Origin: VXRN01 sp963664365
GTDB taxonomy: Bacteria > Chloroflexota > Dehalococcoidia > Lucifugimonadales > UBA1123
Reading direction: 5' to 3'
Assembly: GCA_963664365.1 (NCBI GenBank)
Contig: OY761144.1
Coordinates: forward strand, 1,860,001 to 1,924,000
DNA length: 64,000 bases
The position numbers and the translations under genes were made by a program. Shown here piece by piece: positions 25,259 to 34,080 of this stretch. The notes under the pieces are model-generated. The model was not told the DNA's origin. It saw only the letters and a list, made by a program, of their open reading frames with translations, and did no database searches. Position 1 is the first letter of the stretch. Every line of letters starts with the position of its first letter.

Positions 25259-26002
25259 CTACCCGACGAGCACCATGTGGACCTCGCCGGGGCCGTGGAC
25301 GCCGGTGACGATGGTGTACTCGATGTCCGCCGTCCGGCTGGGGCCGGTTATAAGGTTCATGTAACTGCCGAAGTCGCCCCTGATGAAGTCGTCGCGGCGG
25401 AGCGTGAACAGTTCGTCCAGGCTTGGGAGCGCCTGCCCGCGCTCGACGATGGCGACGTGAACCGGCGGAAGCAAAGATACCAACCTACTCACGCCGCGCC
25501 GGGGGATGATTACGCACGTTCCGGTCTCGGCAATGGCGTAGTCAACGCCGGTGACGCCGAGGTCGGCGGCCTCCATTATGGATCGCAGCCTGGCGCGGTC
25601 GGCGTCCTCGTCGGAGTCGGGGTCATCGCGGTCAAGGGCGACGGGGATTGTCGTGATGCCCGCGGTATCGAAATCGGCTTCGCCGATGGCGGCTTGGACG
25701 ACGGGATGGAGCGAGTACACCGCTGAGCGCGCTTCGAGGTCCTGGGCGAGTTTCAGGACGTACTCCCCGGCGGCGCGGGCGTCGGGGACATGGGCGACGT
25801 TCCACCCTGCGCCGGCGGCGACGTTGGAGAGGACGTCGAATAGGTTGTCAGCGTCTCGCGAAGCTATCTCAGAGGCTCTTCGGGCGCGCTCCTCTAGCTG
25901 GTCCGGAGGGCCGGCGGAAGTGGGCGCGTCGGAGGTCAAACCCGAATCTTGGCGGCCGAGCGCGCCGCGAATGGACTGGAGGAACGCTTCTCGGTCGCTC
26001 AT
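25259..26002 (-). CDS. lutC: LUD-domain protein LutC
   Basis: LutC is a subunit of the LutABC L-lactate dehydrogenase complex. The 247-residue protein has a variable N-terminal half and the LUD domain with 'GVTGVDYAIAETGTCVI' near residue 150, 'SLLPPVHVAIVERG' near residue 175 and 'YMNLITGPSRTADIEYTIVT' near residue 215. It starts at ATG 26002, overlapping the lutB stop as ATGA; reading the frame further upstream only adds out-of-frame lutB sequence. Order is lutA, lutB, lutC. Confidence 0.9.
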   Translation of the reverse strand: MSDREAFLQSIRGALGRQDSGLTSDAPTSAGPPDQLEERARRASEIASRDADNLFDVLSNVAAGAGWNVAHVPDARAAGEYVLKLAQDLEARSAVYSLHPVVQAAIGEADFDTAGITTIPVALDRDDPDSDEDADRARLRSIMEAADLGVTGVDYAIAETGTCVIIPRRGVSRLVSLLPPVHVAIVERGQALPSLDELFTLRRDDFIRGDFGSYMNLITGPSRTADIEYTIVTGVHGPGEVHMVLVG

Positions 26003-27396
26003 TGGTCTTTTAGCTCCTGCCAGCGGGAGCGGAAGGGTCTCGCGGCTCTTGGCGCCTCTCGGTGATCGGTCCAGCCGGACATGGGGCCGGGCATCTTGGA
26101 GGCGATAGGCGCTCCGAGCCTGGCCAAGAGGTTGGCGGCGCGCATCGTCTTGTCCGTAGATGCCGCCGCTTTCCATCCCTTCATGGCGATTCGCTCTCCG
26201 AGGTTGGACGACGCCTTTTCGTCTCCCTCGGTCAACTCCTTGCGGAGATAAAGCAACATTCTGGGGATGTCTATCTTGACGGGACACGCCTCCTTGCACG
26301 CGCCGCATAGGGTTGAGGCATAAGGCAGATCCTTGCCGTCCGAGAGGCCGGTCAGCATCGGGGAGACGACGGCGCCGATGGGTCCGGGATAGACCCAGCC
26401 GTAGGCGTGTCCGCCGACCTTTCTGTACACGGGACAGGCGTTGAGGCACGCGCCGCATCGGAGACAGTAGAGCGATTCGCGCAGGTCGGGGTCGGCCAGG
26501 ATGCGGGAGCGTCCGTTGTCCACGATCACTAGGTGGAACTCCTCGGGGCCGTCCTCCTCGTCTTGCTTGCGCGGGCCGGTGACGGCGGTCACGTAGCTGG
26601 ATACCATCTGGCCGGTGGCTGATCTGATCAGAAGCCTCAGGAACAGGGCAAGGTCTTCTATGGACGGTACGACCTTCTCCATGCCGGCGATGGCGACGTG
26701 AACTTTGGGCATGGACGTACACATACGCCCGTTGCCTTCGTTGGTGACGAGGGTGACTGTTCCCGTTTCGGCGACTAGGAAGTTCGCCCCGGTGACTCCC
26801 ATTCCGGCGGTCATGAACTTGCCCCGCAGCTGCCGGCGGGCTTCGCGGGTGAGGTCTTCGATGTCGTCATACGCGGGTGACCCCAGCTTCTGCGCGAACA
26901 GATCGGATACCTCGCCCCGTGACTTGTGGATTGCCGGAGCGATGATGTGGAACGGGGTGTCGCCCGCCAACTGGACGATGTACTCGCCGAGGTCGGTCTC
27001 GACCGGTTCGATGCCCTCGGATTCGAGCCGATCGTTCAGGCCCATCTCCTCAGAGAGCATCGACTTGCTCTTGATCACAAGGTCTATGTTCCTGCTCTTA
27101 GCCACGCCGATGACATAGTTGGAGGCTTCGTCGGCGTCCCGCGCGAAGAATACGCGGCCTCCGGCCTTCTCGACGTTCCGGGCGAGCAGATCGAGGTAGT
27201 AGTCTAGGTTTTCGATGACGTGGGCCTTGATCCGGCGTCCGCGCTCTCTAAGCTCTTCCCAGCCTGACGTGGCGGAGGCAGCGCTTATCCTCGCGCTGTG
27301 GAAACCGGAGTACAGGCCGGCGAGGTTGGCCTGGATTCTCTCGTCGGCAAGGGCCGCCGCGGAGCCTGCTTTGAAGCGCTTGGTCTTTGGTTCCAT
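25999..27396 (-). CDS. lutB: Iron-sulfur LUD-domain protein LutB
   Basis: LutB carries the 4Fe-4S clusters of the lactate-oxidising LutABC complex. The 465-residue protein begins with an LUD domain ('MGVTGANFLVAETGTVTLV' near residue 195, 'YVTAVTGPRK' near residue 262). It continues with two ferredoxin clusters, 'CLRCGACLNACPVY' near residue 307 and 'CGACKEACPVKI' near residue 355, and ends with a LutB-type C-terminal region. It overlaps lutC by 4 bp. The gap to lutA is 11 bp and is part of an interspersed repeat. Confidence 0.93.
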   Translation of the reverse strand: MEPKTKRFKAGSAAALADERIQANLAGLYSGFHSARISAASATSGWEELRERGRRIKAHVIENLDYYLDLLARNVEKAGGRVFFARDADEASNYVIGVAKSRNIDLVIKSKSMLSEEMGLNDRLESEGIEPVETDLGEYIVQLAGDTPFHIIAPAIHKSRGEVSDLFAQKLGSPAYDDIEDLTREARRQLRGKFMTAGMGVTGANFLVAETGTVTLVTNEGNGRMCTSMPKVHVAIAGMEKVVPSIEDLALFLRLLIRSATGQMVSSYVTAVTGPRKQDEEDGPEEFHLVIVDNGRSRILADPDLRESLYCLRCGACLNACPVYRKVGGHAYGWVYPGPIGAVVSPMLTGLSDGKDLPYASTLCGACKEACPVKIDIPRMLLYLRKELTEGDEKASSNLGERIAMKGWKAAASTDKTMRAANLLARLGAPIASKMPGPMSGWTDHREAPRAARPFRSRWQELKDQ

Positions 27397-27402
27397 TCAC
27401 TT

Positions 27403-27468
27403 CACCCTCACCCTAGCCCCCGTATCGGAGTACGGGGCAGGCTCTCTCCCATCGAGGGAGAGGGAATG
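27403..27468. repeat. Interspersed repeat supplying the 3' end of lutA
   Basis: The segment contains CACCCTCACCCTAGCCC, a small hairpin CCCCGTATC/GAGTACGGGG and CTCTCCC with GGGAGAGGG. It covers the lutA stop codon and about its last 19 codons ('SPSMGESLPRTPIRGLG'). Confidence 0.8.
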
Positions 27469-28220
27469 TAATCCGCGACCAGATCGGCTATGTGGGCTGC
27501 CCTAACCGCGCTTCCGCGCTTTTGGAGTCCGCCCCGAATGTGCATCAGGCAGCTTGAATCGCAGGCGGTCACCACGTCCGCGCCGGTCGCCTCTATCGCG
27601 TCGAGCTTGTCGCTCAGCATGGCCCCGGATATGTCGGGGTACTTGACCGAGAACGTCCCTCCGAAGCCGCAGCAGACCTCGGACTGGTACAGGTCCACGC
27701 GCTCGTACTGGCTCAGAGAGTCGAGAAGCGCCTTGGGCTGGGAGTCTATGCCCAACTCGCGCTTGGCGTGGCAGGACTCGTGGAATGCTACCTTGGCGGT
27801 CGGCACGTCAAGATCGGACAGACTGCTGAGCGCGTCTGTCCCCCACTGCTCCACCACGTACTCGGTGAGTTCGTAGATATGAGGAGCGAGCAGATCGGCC
27901 CTCCGCCGGTTCACTGGGTCGTCCTCGAAGAGCTGGCGGTAGTAGTGTCTGGCCATCGCCGCGCAGGAGCCGGAGGGCATAACCACGGGCGTAGTTCCGT
28001 CGTACTGTTCGAGAAATCGGCGCGCGAGGGGCTTGGCGTCGTTCCAGTAGCCGGTGTTGAACGCGGGCTGACCGCAGCAGGTCTGGGCAGGATTGAACGA
28101 TACCTCGGCGCCGAGAGCGCGCAGTATGCGGAGAGCGGCTTCGCCGGTCTCGGGGAAGAGGTTATCGACGACGCATGTTACGAACAGTTCCACGCGCCGG
28201 GGTCGGCTGTCTTCACTCAT
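27408..28220 (-). CDS. lutA: LutA, CCG-domain (Fe-S)-binding subunit
   Basis: LutA is the cysteine-rich subunit of the LutABC lactate complex, related to heterodisulfide reductase subunits. The 270-residue protein has two CCG motifs: 'CCGQPAFNTGYW' near residue 48 and 'CCGFGGTFSVKYPDIS' near residue 188. Each has its later cysteine partner ('SGSCAAM', 'CDSSCLMHI'). The last ~19 residues come from an interspersed repeat and are not family sequence. It is the first gene of lutABC, and a small membrane protein gene precedes it by 27 bp. Confidence 0.92.
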   Translation of the reverse strand: MSEDSRPRRVELFVTCVVDNLFPETGEAALRILRALGAEVSFNPAQTCCGQPAFNTGYWNDAKPLARRFLEQYDGTTPVVMPSGSCAAMARHYYRQLFEDDPVNRRRADLLAPHIYELTEYVVEQWGTDALSSLSDLDVPTAKVAFHESCHAKRELGIDSQPKALLDSLSQYERVDLYQSEVCCGFGGTFSVKYPDISGAMLSDKLDAIEATGADVVTACDSSCLMHIRGGLQKRGSAVRAAHIADLVADYIPSPSMGESLPRTPIRGLG

Positions 28221-28247
28221 CGGCCGGTGTAATCGGACTCCGCGTCT

Positions 28248-28523
28248 TCACAGTAGGAGCCCCTTGATGGCGAATCCGAGTATCCAAGCGATCATGAAGA
28301 CGCCGGCCGCGGCGAAGCGGCGGCCCTCAGTCTCAGCCTTTGGAGGGCCGGTGAGGTGAAGGTAGGCGACGAACGCTATCAGTCCGGCGGTGACGAGCCA
28401 TACGGCGGTCAGGTTGGCCCCGAAGGCTACTCCTATGGCGATTCCAACAACGGCCCAGATGACCCAGTTGTCGAGCCGCTTCAGAAGTCCGGTGAGTCGT
28501 GATGATTGGAGTCGGGCGAGCAA
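28248..28523 (-). CDS. Small three-helix membrane protein
   Basis: This 91-residue protein has three hydrophobic segments ('NWVIWAVVGIAIGVAFG', 'LTAVWLVTAGLIAFVAYL', 'AAGVFMIAWILGFAIKGL') separated by short charged loops. I do not recognise a family. The start is TTG with AAGGAA upstream. It lies 27 bp before lutA on the same strand, so it may be co-transcribed and could serve lactate uptake or anchoring; that is inference from position only. Confidence 0.6.
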   Translation of the reverse strand: MLARLQSSRLTGLLKRLDNWVIWAVVGIAIGVAFGANLTAVWLVTAGLIAFVAYLHLTGPPKAETEGRRFAAAGVFMIAWILGFAIKGLLL

Positions 28524-28705
28524 TTGGGTTCCTTAGTTGTGGGTTGTGATAGGCTGGATGGGGTTGTCGGTCTTGTGAGAGGATACACTTGGGATGTTGC
28601 GGGATGCAAGATATTGGAAATGGTCAGGCAGGTGTGGACTACTGACCTCGTGATGCTGGTATGATTGTCTTGAGTATTACAGAGTTACTTTGAGGTGACG
28701 CGCGG

Positions 28706-29002
28706 ATGGAGCGAGACGAAGCGCTGAGATTGCTCTCCAACCGGAAGGGGGAGATACGCCGCCGGTTCGGGGTCAAGTCTATCGCCCTGTTTGGCTCCAC
28801 GGCGCGAGGCGCGGCGGGGGCGGACAGCGACGTCGATGTGCTGGTGGAGTTCGAGCCTACCGCCACGCCGTCTCTGCTGGACTTCATCCACCTCAAGCAC
28901 TTCCTATCGGATGAACTGAATACGGGCGTGGATCTAGTTGACCGTCGAACGATAATTCCGGAGCTGAGGGACTCGATCTTGTCTGGGGCGATCGATGTCT
29001 GA
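28706..29002 (+). CDS. MNT-domain nucleotidyltransferase antitoxin
   Basis: The 98-residue minimal nucleotidyltransferase has the motif 'IALFGSTARGAAGADSDVDV', with Gly-Ser and the two metal-binding Asp residues, then 'DLVDRRTI'. Proteins of this family (MntA) AMPylate or otherwise neutralise the HEPN toxin encoded next to them. Its 3' end overlaps the HEPN gene by 8 bp, which is typical. A TATGAT lies upstream near 28660. Confidence 0.88.
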   Translation: MERDEALRLLSNRKGEIRRRFGVKSIALFGSTARGAAGADSDVDVLVEFEPTATPSLLDFIHLKHFLSDELNTGVDLVDRRTIIPELRDSILSGAIDV

Positions 29003-29348
29003 GATTGAGTGGCAATTCAGACTAAGACACATCCTTGATGCAATCGACTTCACAATCAGGCACCTTGAAAACGTCACGTATGACCAGTTCATCGCCGATG
29101 AGGTGTTGCAGCGGGCGATACTTCACACGCTAGAAGTTGCTGGAGAAGCCACAACGGGAATACCGGATTCATTCGCAATCCAGCATCCCGAAGTCCCCTG
29201 GCGCGGTATGAAAGACTTTCGTAACGTGATTGCCCACCAATACTTCCGAGTCAATATCGAACTGGTCTGGACGACGATACACGAGGACTTTTTACCACTG
29301 CGGCAGCACATCGCCAGGATGCTCGAATCCGTGGAGCACCTCTGCTGA
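28995..29348 (+). CDS. HEPN-domain ribonuclease toxin (HepT, DUF86)
   Basis: The 117-residue helical protein carries the HEPN catalytic motif Rx4HxY-like 'RNVIAHQYF' near residue 76, after 'VPWRGMKDF'. HepT is an RNase kept inactive by the MNT partner. The two-gene order MNT then HEPN with overlapping ends is the classic HepT/MntA arrangement. The final Tyr of the motif is present, so I expect an active toxin. Confidence 0.88.
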   Translation: MSEIEWQFRLRHILDAIDFTIRHLENVTYDQFIADEVLQRAILHTLEVAGEATTGIPDSFAIQHPEVPWRGMKDFRNVIAHQYFRVNIELVWTTIHEDFLPLRQHIARMLESVEHLC

Positions 29349-29377
29349 AAATAGTCTGGGCGAGCAGTGCCTTGCTG

Positions 29378-30409
29378 CTACCCACGCGCGTACACCTGGA
29401 AGCGGTGGCGGTTGGACTCGACGACATAGAGGCGGCCCTCGTGGTCGAAGCGGATGGCGACGGGCCCCCAGAAGTAGGGTTCGGTCTGCGACGAGATGAG
29501 GTACGGAGTGTTCAGGTGCTCGGGCAGGTCGGATACCAGTTCGGAGGCCTGGCGGACCTCCCACTCTTCGGGGTTGGAGGAGAAGTAGTCCATGGCCCAC
29601 TTGGAGACGGTGGCCTGGCCGCGCAGGATGGCGAGGGACGCGCCGTCTTCGTCGAAGACCTGTATCCGCTCGTTGCCCCAGTCAGTCACGTAGATATTTC
29701 CCGATGAGTCTATCGCGACTCCCGAGGGACGTTTGAGCTGTCCCTCGCCGCCGCCGGACGAGCCGATGGTCTTGAGGTGTGATCCGTCCGGCGAGAACTT
29801 CTGGATACGGTCGTTCTGCCAGTCGGCGACGAAGACAGAACCGTCCGGCCCGAGTCCGATGCCCCATGGAAGATCCAATTGGCCTTCTTCGGAGCCTGGC
29901 TCTCCCCAGGCGGCTATGAAGTCGCCGTCGGCACTGAACCGCTGGACTCTGCCGTTCTTCTGGTCGGCAATCACGAGGCTGTTGTCGCGGTCGATGGCGA
30001 TTCCGGCCGGTCCGTCGAACTGGCCGGGCGCGGATCCCCGCTCGCCCCAGCAGGTGACGAACTCCCCGGAGGCGTCGTACACCGTGACGCGGTGGTTGTA
30101 CTCGTCAGTTATGAAAAGCCTGCCGTCGCTGCCGAACGCCATGGCCACCGGCAGGGTCAACTGCCCTTCTCCCTGTCCGTAGCCCGTGGCGAATTCGAAG
30201 AGATAGTCTTCGTCCAGATTGCAGACGCCGACGCGAATCGCGGCCGCGCGGCCGGGGTCGCAGCGGTTGAGGACGTAGATGCGCCCGTCCGGTTGGAACG
30301 CGATGTCGTACGGGTTGGCGAAGCCGCGTCCGTTGAATCCGTTGTTTACGATGCCGACGGTCTTGACGTAATCGGCGGCGACAGCCGACGACCTCAACTG
30401 AGTGGTCAC
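29378..30409 (-). CDS. NHL-repeat beta-propeller protein
   Basis: The 343-residue protein is built of about six NHL repeats. Units read 'FANPYDIAFQPDGRIYVLNR', 'LTLPVAMAFGSDGRLFITDE', 'FDGPAGIAIDRDNSLVIADQ', 'LDLPWGIGLGPDGSVFVADW', 'LKRPSGVAIDSSGNIYVTDW' and a final 'WGPVAIRFDHEGRLYVVE'. No signal peptide is clear. It is the last gene of a leftward group with DUF1800 and DUF1501; the gap to the DUF1800 stop is 28 bp. Binding partner is unknown. Confidence 0.88.
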   Translation of the reverse strand: MTTQLRSSAVAADYVKTVGIVNNGFNGRGFANPYDIAFQPDGRIYVLNRCDPGRAAAIRVGVCNLDEDYLFEFATGYGQGEGQLTLPVAMAFGSDGRLFITDEYNHRVTVYDASGEFVTCWGERGSAPGQFDGPAGIAIDRDNSLVIADQKNGRVQRFSADGDFIAAWGEPGSEEGQLDLPWGIGLGPDGSVFVADWQNDRIQKFSPDGSHLKTIGSSGGGEGQLKRPSGVAIDSSGNIYVTDWGNERIQVFDEDGASLAILRGQATVSKWAMDYFSSNPEEWEVRQASELVSDLPEHLNTPYLISSQTEPYFWGPVAIRFDHEGRLYVVESNRHRFQVYARG

Positions 30410-30437
30410 TTTATCTGCCTCGCGTGAAGTGTCTAGG

Positions 30438-31850
30438 CTACGCCAACTGGTACTCTTTGGTGGACGCTATCAGGCGCAGCACGTTGGCCACGGTCTGAGT
30501 GGACTCGGATTCCTCGAAGTCGATCTCGCCGTAGTTGGCGGCGAAGTCTATGATCGCGCCGCGCGTCTCGTCTCCGACATGCACCGGCCCCATCAGGTCG
30601 AGGCATCCATCCACTAGCTGCTCGGGCGACTGTCGGTGTCCGCCGTCGCGGGCTAGGCGGTCAGCTATCGCCTGTACGCCGGGGTTGGAGGGATTGCCAA
30701 GCTCGCTGGCGGCGAAGTTGACCCGCTCGACCAGCGCGCCGCTGTCGATCCACTCCACTCCCTCGTGCCAGCCCTCGACGGTCGGGGGCTGGAGAAGCCC
30801 CTGCCCCATGAAGGAAGACTGGTGGGCCAGACCATGCACCCCAAGGGTGGGCTGCCGGTATGATCCCGCGAGTCGAATCGACCCGACGACGGTCTCGACC
30901 GGAGCCTTGACCCGCGCGTATCGGGCTTCGTCCGACTTGAAGTAGTCGGAGTTGAACAGGGTGCGGAGAACCGAGCGGATCTCGTAGTCAGACTCGAAGT
31001 AGGACGCCATCATCTGCTGGATAGCCGCCTCTCCCGCCTCGTCCACCTCGTCGGCGGCGAAGAACTGGAACAGCCTGGTGCAGATGAACCTAGCGGTGGC
31101 ATCCTGCTTGCAGATGATGTCCACAATCTCGTCGCCGTTGAAGTTGCCGCGCTCGCCCAGGAACTCTTTCTCCTGGTCGTCGTGGTCGTTCTCCCTATAG
31201 TCGAAGTGCCACGCGATCCTGCCGTAGGGCCAGATCGAGTCCTTCATTGCGCGCATTGCCATGTACTCGGCGTTCTTGAGCGTCCATCCGGTGAAGGCGC
31301 GCGACGCCTCCTTGATGTCGTCTTCGGTGTAGTTGCCGATGCCCATGGAGAACAGTTCGAGCAACTCTCTGCCGTAGTTCTCGTTGATCGCGCCGTCGTG
31401 GTTGTCGTTGTTGTCCAGCCAGATGATCATGGCGGGGTCTTTGGACAGTTCCACAAGGATGTCTTTGAAGCTGCCGAACCCATAACGGCGGAACATGTCT
31501 ATCTGGTTCAGCAACGCGCGGGCTTGGTTGAGCTTGGAGTACCCAGTGGCGAACAAGCTGTGCCAGAACAGCGCGAGTTTCTCTTCGAGCGGATGGTCAG
31601 TCGTTATCATCTGGTACATCCAGTTCGCTCCGGCGCCGTCCAACTGTCGGAGTTCCGACTGGTCCACGTGGTAGCGCCGAACCATGTACTCGTCGATAGC
31701 GCCGCGGTCTCCCGACGGGTTCAGCAGACGCTCGACGACATTCTCGTAGCCGAGCTCGATGTTCTCCTCGATCTCCTCGCGGGTGGCTCCGAATCCGGCC
31801 CGCCGCATCAGGTGGGCCATCAGGTCTATGTCTGCGGTGGCGGTGGTCAT
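30438..31850 (-). CDS. DUF1800 family protein
   Basis: The 470-residue protein matches DUF1800: an N-terminal 'LMAHLMRRAGFGATREEIEE', 'MYQMITTDHPLEEKLALFWH' near residue 78, 'NYGRELLELFSMGIGNYTEDD' near residue 158 and 'AFTGWTL' near residue 185. A C-terminal 'ELVDGCLDL'-like region follows. It has no Tat signal, unlike many relatives. DUF1800 and DUF1501 genes are almost always adjacent, as here, with 30 bp between them. The function of the pair is not established; export or surface roles have been suggested. Confidence 0.9.
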   Translation of the reverse strand: MTTATADIDLMAHLMRRAGFGATREEIEENIELGYENVVERLLNPSGDRGAIDEYMVRRYHVDQSELRQLDGAGANWMYQMITTDHPLEEKLALFWHSLFATGYSKLNQARALLNQIDMFRRYGFGSFKDILVELSKDPAMIIWLDNNDNHDGAINENYGRELLELFSMGIGNYTEDDIKEASRAFTGWTLKNAEYMAMRAMKDSIWPYGRIAWHFDYRENDHDDQEKEFLGERGNFNGDEIVDIICKQDATARFICTRLFQFFAADEVDEAGEAAIQQMMASYFESDYEIRSVLRTLFNSDYFKSDEARYARVKAPVETVVGSIRLAGSYRQPTLGVHGLAHQSSFMGQGLLQPPTVEGWHEGVEWIDSGALVERVNFAASELGNPSNPGVQAIADRLARDGGHRQSPEQLVDGCLDLMGPVHVGDETRGAIIDFAANYGEIDFEESESTQTVANVLRLIASTKEYQLA

Positions 31851-31880
31851 CTGGACCGTTCCTCCTGTTTATGAATGGGT

Positions 31881-33020
31881 CTAGGCGGGCAGGAAGTCGA
31901 ACTGCTCGAAGCGGCCGTTGACTATCGGCTCGGCCTCGAGGTGGAACCAGCGCTCCAAGAGCGTGGAGTAGGTCATTCTGAAGTCGTTGTTGTAGTGGAG
32001 GTCGCCCTCAAGCTGCTTGTCGGGTTCGAGCGACGGATACTCGCCGTAGAGTCCGCCGTTGACCTCGCCGCCAATCACGAACGCCACGCCGCCCGAGCCG
32101 TGGTCTGAGCCGGAGCCGTTGTCTTTGATCCGGCGTCCGAACTCGGAGAATACCAGAATGGACACGTCGTTCTCGCGTCCGTGCTCCTTCAGGTCGTCGT
32201 AGAAGTCGGCGATGGCTCCGGAAACCTCGTCCCAGAGCTTCTTGTGGGTGACGAGCTCGCCGGAGTGAGTATCGAATCCGCCGTGCTGGGTGTAGTAGAT
32301 GCGGGTACCGAGGTCGGCGAACATCACCTGGGCGACGCTCTTGAGGCTCTGCGCGATGCCGTTGTCGGCGTACTCGATAGTTGATTCGTACTGCGCCGGG
32401 GCGGTTCTGAGGATGTCGGCGCCCTTGAGCGCGTCGGTGCCGGTCTGGCCTAGGAAGTCCATGACGGCGTCCCTGCCCTGCCCTCCGCCGTACATCTTGG
32501 CGAATGCCTCCAGGGCGTACTTCCGCATGAACTCGTCCTGCACGTCGGGATACAGGCCGTAGGTCTCCAGGTTGCCGACCGAGGCGACGGGCACGCCTCG
32601 AACGCCGAGCGAACGGGGAAGGCCGCGTCCGAAGTTCACGGCGGTCAGGACATTCTCGCCCTGCGGGTCGAGCTCCTTGGTTGCCCTGCCGAGCCAGCCC
32701 TCCTTGCCGATGTCGTCCGGCATCGCGGTGTGCCAGATGTCCATAGACCGGAAGTGGGATCTGTTGGGATTCGGATATCCGATTCCGGCGACCACGGCCA
32801 CCTTCCCCTCGTCCCAGAGGTTCTTGACCGGCCCCATGCTGGGGTTGAACGCCAGGCTGTCGTTGATCGGATATACCTTGTCGGTATCCACCCGGACCGT
32901 CTGGCGATGGTCGAAGTACAGTCCGTCGTTATACGGTACGACTGTGTTCATCGCGTCGTTCCCGCCGGATAGCTGGACGACTACCAGTGACTTGTGGCCA
33001 TTACCATTTTGAGACGCCAT
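31881..33020 (-). CDS. DUF1501 family protein
   Basis: The 379-residue protein matches DUF1501, a family related to the alkaline phosphatase/sulfatase superfamily. Visible are 'LVVVQLSGGNDAMNTVVPYN' at the N-terminus, 'GYPNPNRSHFRSMDIWHT' near residue 90, 'YYTQHGGFDTHSGEL' near residue 245 and 'FSEFGRRIKDNGSGSDHGSG' near residue 290. I use ATG 33020, which has AAGGGAG 7-8 nt upstream. The usual Tat leader is missing, so the pair may act in the cytoplasm or be anchored in another way. Confidence 0.9.
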   Translation of the reverse strand: MASQNGNGHKSLVVVQLSGGNDAMNTVVPYNDGLYFDHRQTVRVDTDKVYPINDSLAFNPSMGPVKNLWDEGKVAVVAGIGYPNPNRSHFRSMDIWHTAMPDDIGKEGWLGRATKELDPQGENVLTAVNFGRGLPRSLGVRGVPVASVGNLETYGLYPDVQDEFMRKYALEAFAKMYGGGQGRDAVMDFLGQTGTDALKGADILRTAPAQYESTIEYADNGIAQSLKSVAQVMFADLGTRIYYTQHGGFDTHSGELVTHKKLWDEVSGAIADFYDDLKEHGRENDVSILVFSEFGRRIKDNGSGSDHGSGGVAFVIGGEVNGGLYGEYPSLEPDKQLEGDLHYNNDFRMTYSTLLERWFHLEAEPIVNGRFEQFDFLPA

Positions 33021-33237
33021 GAAAACACTCCCTTGACGCAGCAACTTATGCCAGTGAGTTTCCTATGCGGACAATCTACTATGTTTTGCGGTATAGCGCA
33101 AGTGTCTCTTGACGGAAAATCGGATTCGGGATTTGGTGAGCGGCACTCATGTCCGGGGTTCTCATGCACTTCCCCACTCGCAACGATCCCCGCCCGTTGT
33201 TAGACTGTTTATCAAATGGGCAGCTAGGAGGTCACCG

Positions 33238-34008
33238 ATGGATGTCAACCAGTACTTGGGAATCACTTCCGGTCAGCTTGAAGGGCTGGGCTACGACCGA
33301 CCTGCGGCGCGGCGGCTGAGCGACCTGCTGAATCGCCTTATCGACGACGGGCTGCGCTATGAGTCGCGCATCTCCTCCGATACCGAGATCGGTGGTCCAT
33401 ACTCGATCCTCGAGCAGATGCAGGACGCCGCCGGTCGCCTGTACACCGCCGGGTGGTACGGCAGAGTGTCGGAGTTCGTGCGGAATGAGTTGTTTCAATA
33501 TGACGAATGCGAGGATCCGCTGGCTCTCGTCGGTTCGTTGAACGACTCCATCAAGAATGTCGCTCGCGACAGGGTGAGAGCCGGACAGTTCTTCTCCGAG
33601 TCTTGGCCGGAGACTCAGACGCTGCGCGACAACATCGGCGCATTCATAAGCGGATTCGAGTTGGCGGCGAGCGAGCTTCACAGATCAGGGGAAAGCGCGG
33701 CTGACGCGCTGGACTATCTGCTGACAGGAGAGGTGACGGACACCCGTCGGGAACGCGTCGCGGCAGGGGGACCTCGCGAGATGCCGGACCCGGGCGAATC
33801 CCTGCCCGATTTGGAGTTGCTGGATATGGTGGCGAGCGTGTGCGCCCGCTCTGAGCTTGCAGCGCGAGAGTATGTATCGGAGCGTCCCATGCGTTTCGGA
33901 GCGGCTGACGAGGGTGACGTCCTAGCGCATCACGTCGCGCTTGCGGGCGCGGTGCGGAGCTGGCAGTGTGGCGCTATCCGACGGTGGTTGAGCGGGCGTT
34001 GGAGCTGA
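33238..34008 (+). CDS. Unknown 256-residue acidic protein
   Basis: I do not recognise this protein. It is mostly helical in look, acidic and without membrane segments ('DRPAARRLSDLLNRLIDDGL', 'PYSILEQMQDAAGRLYTAGW', 'LPDLELLDMVASVCARSELA'). The ATG at 33238 follows AGGAGG by 6 nt, so expression is credible. It opens the rightward accessory group and is followed 72 bp later by the first CAP-domain gene. It is divergent from the DUF1501 gene. Confidence 0.7.
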   Translation: MDVNQYLGITSGQLEGLGYDRPAARRLSDLLNRLIDDGLRYESRISSDTEIGGPYSILEQMQDAAGRLYTAGWYGRVSEFVRNELFQYDECEDPLALVGSLNDSIKNVARDRVRAGQFFSESWPETQTLRDNIGAFISGFELAASELHRSGESAADALDYLLTGEVTDTRRERVAAGGPREMPDPGESLPDLELLDMVASVCARSELAAREYVSERPMRFGAADEGDVLAHHVALAGAVRSWQCGAIRRWLSGRWS

Positions 34009-34080
34009 GGTAGGGGCAACAGGACTATGTGGTAATCTGGGGCAGCGTTCCACCGAGAACAGGTCCGCTAGAGGCAGCGT

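Noticed and set aside
26003..26722. N-terminal extension of the lutC frame
   Set aside because: It is Arg/Pro-rich out-of-frame lutB sequence; lutC has a proper ATG at 26002 overlapping the lutB stop.
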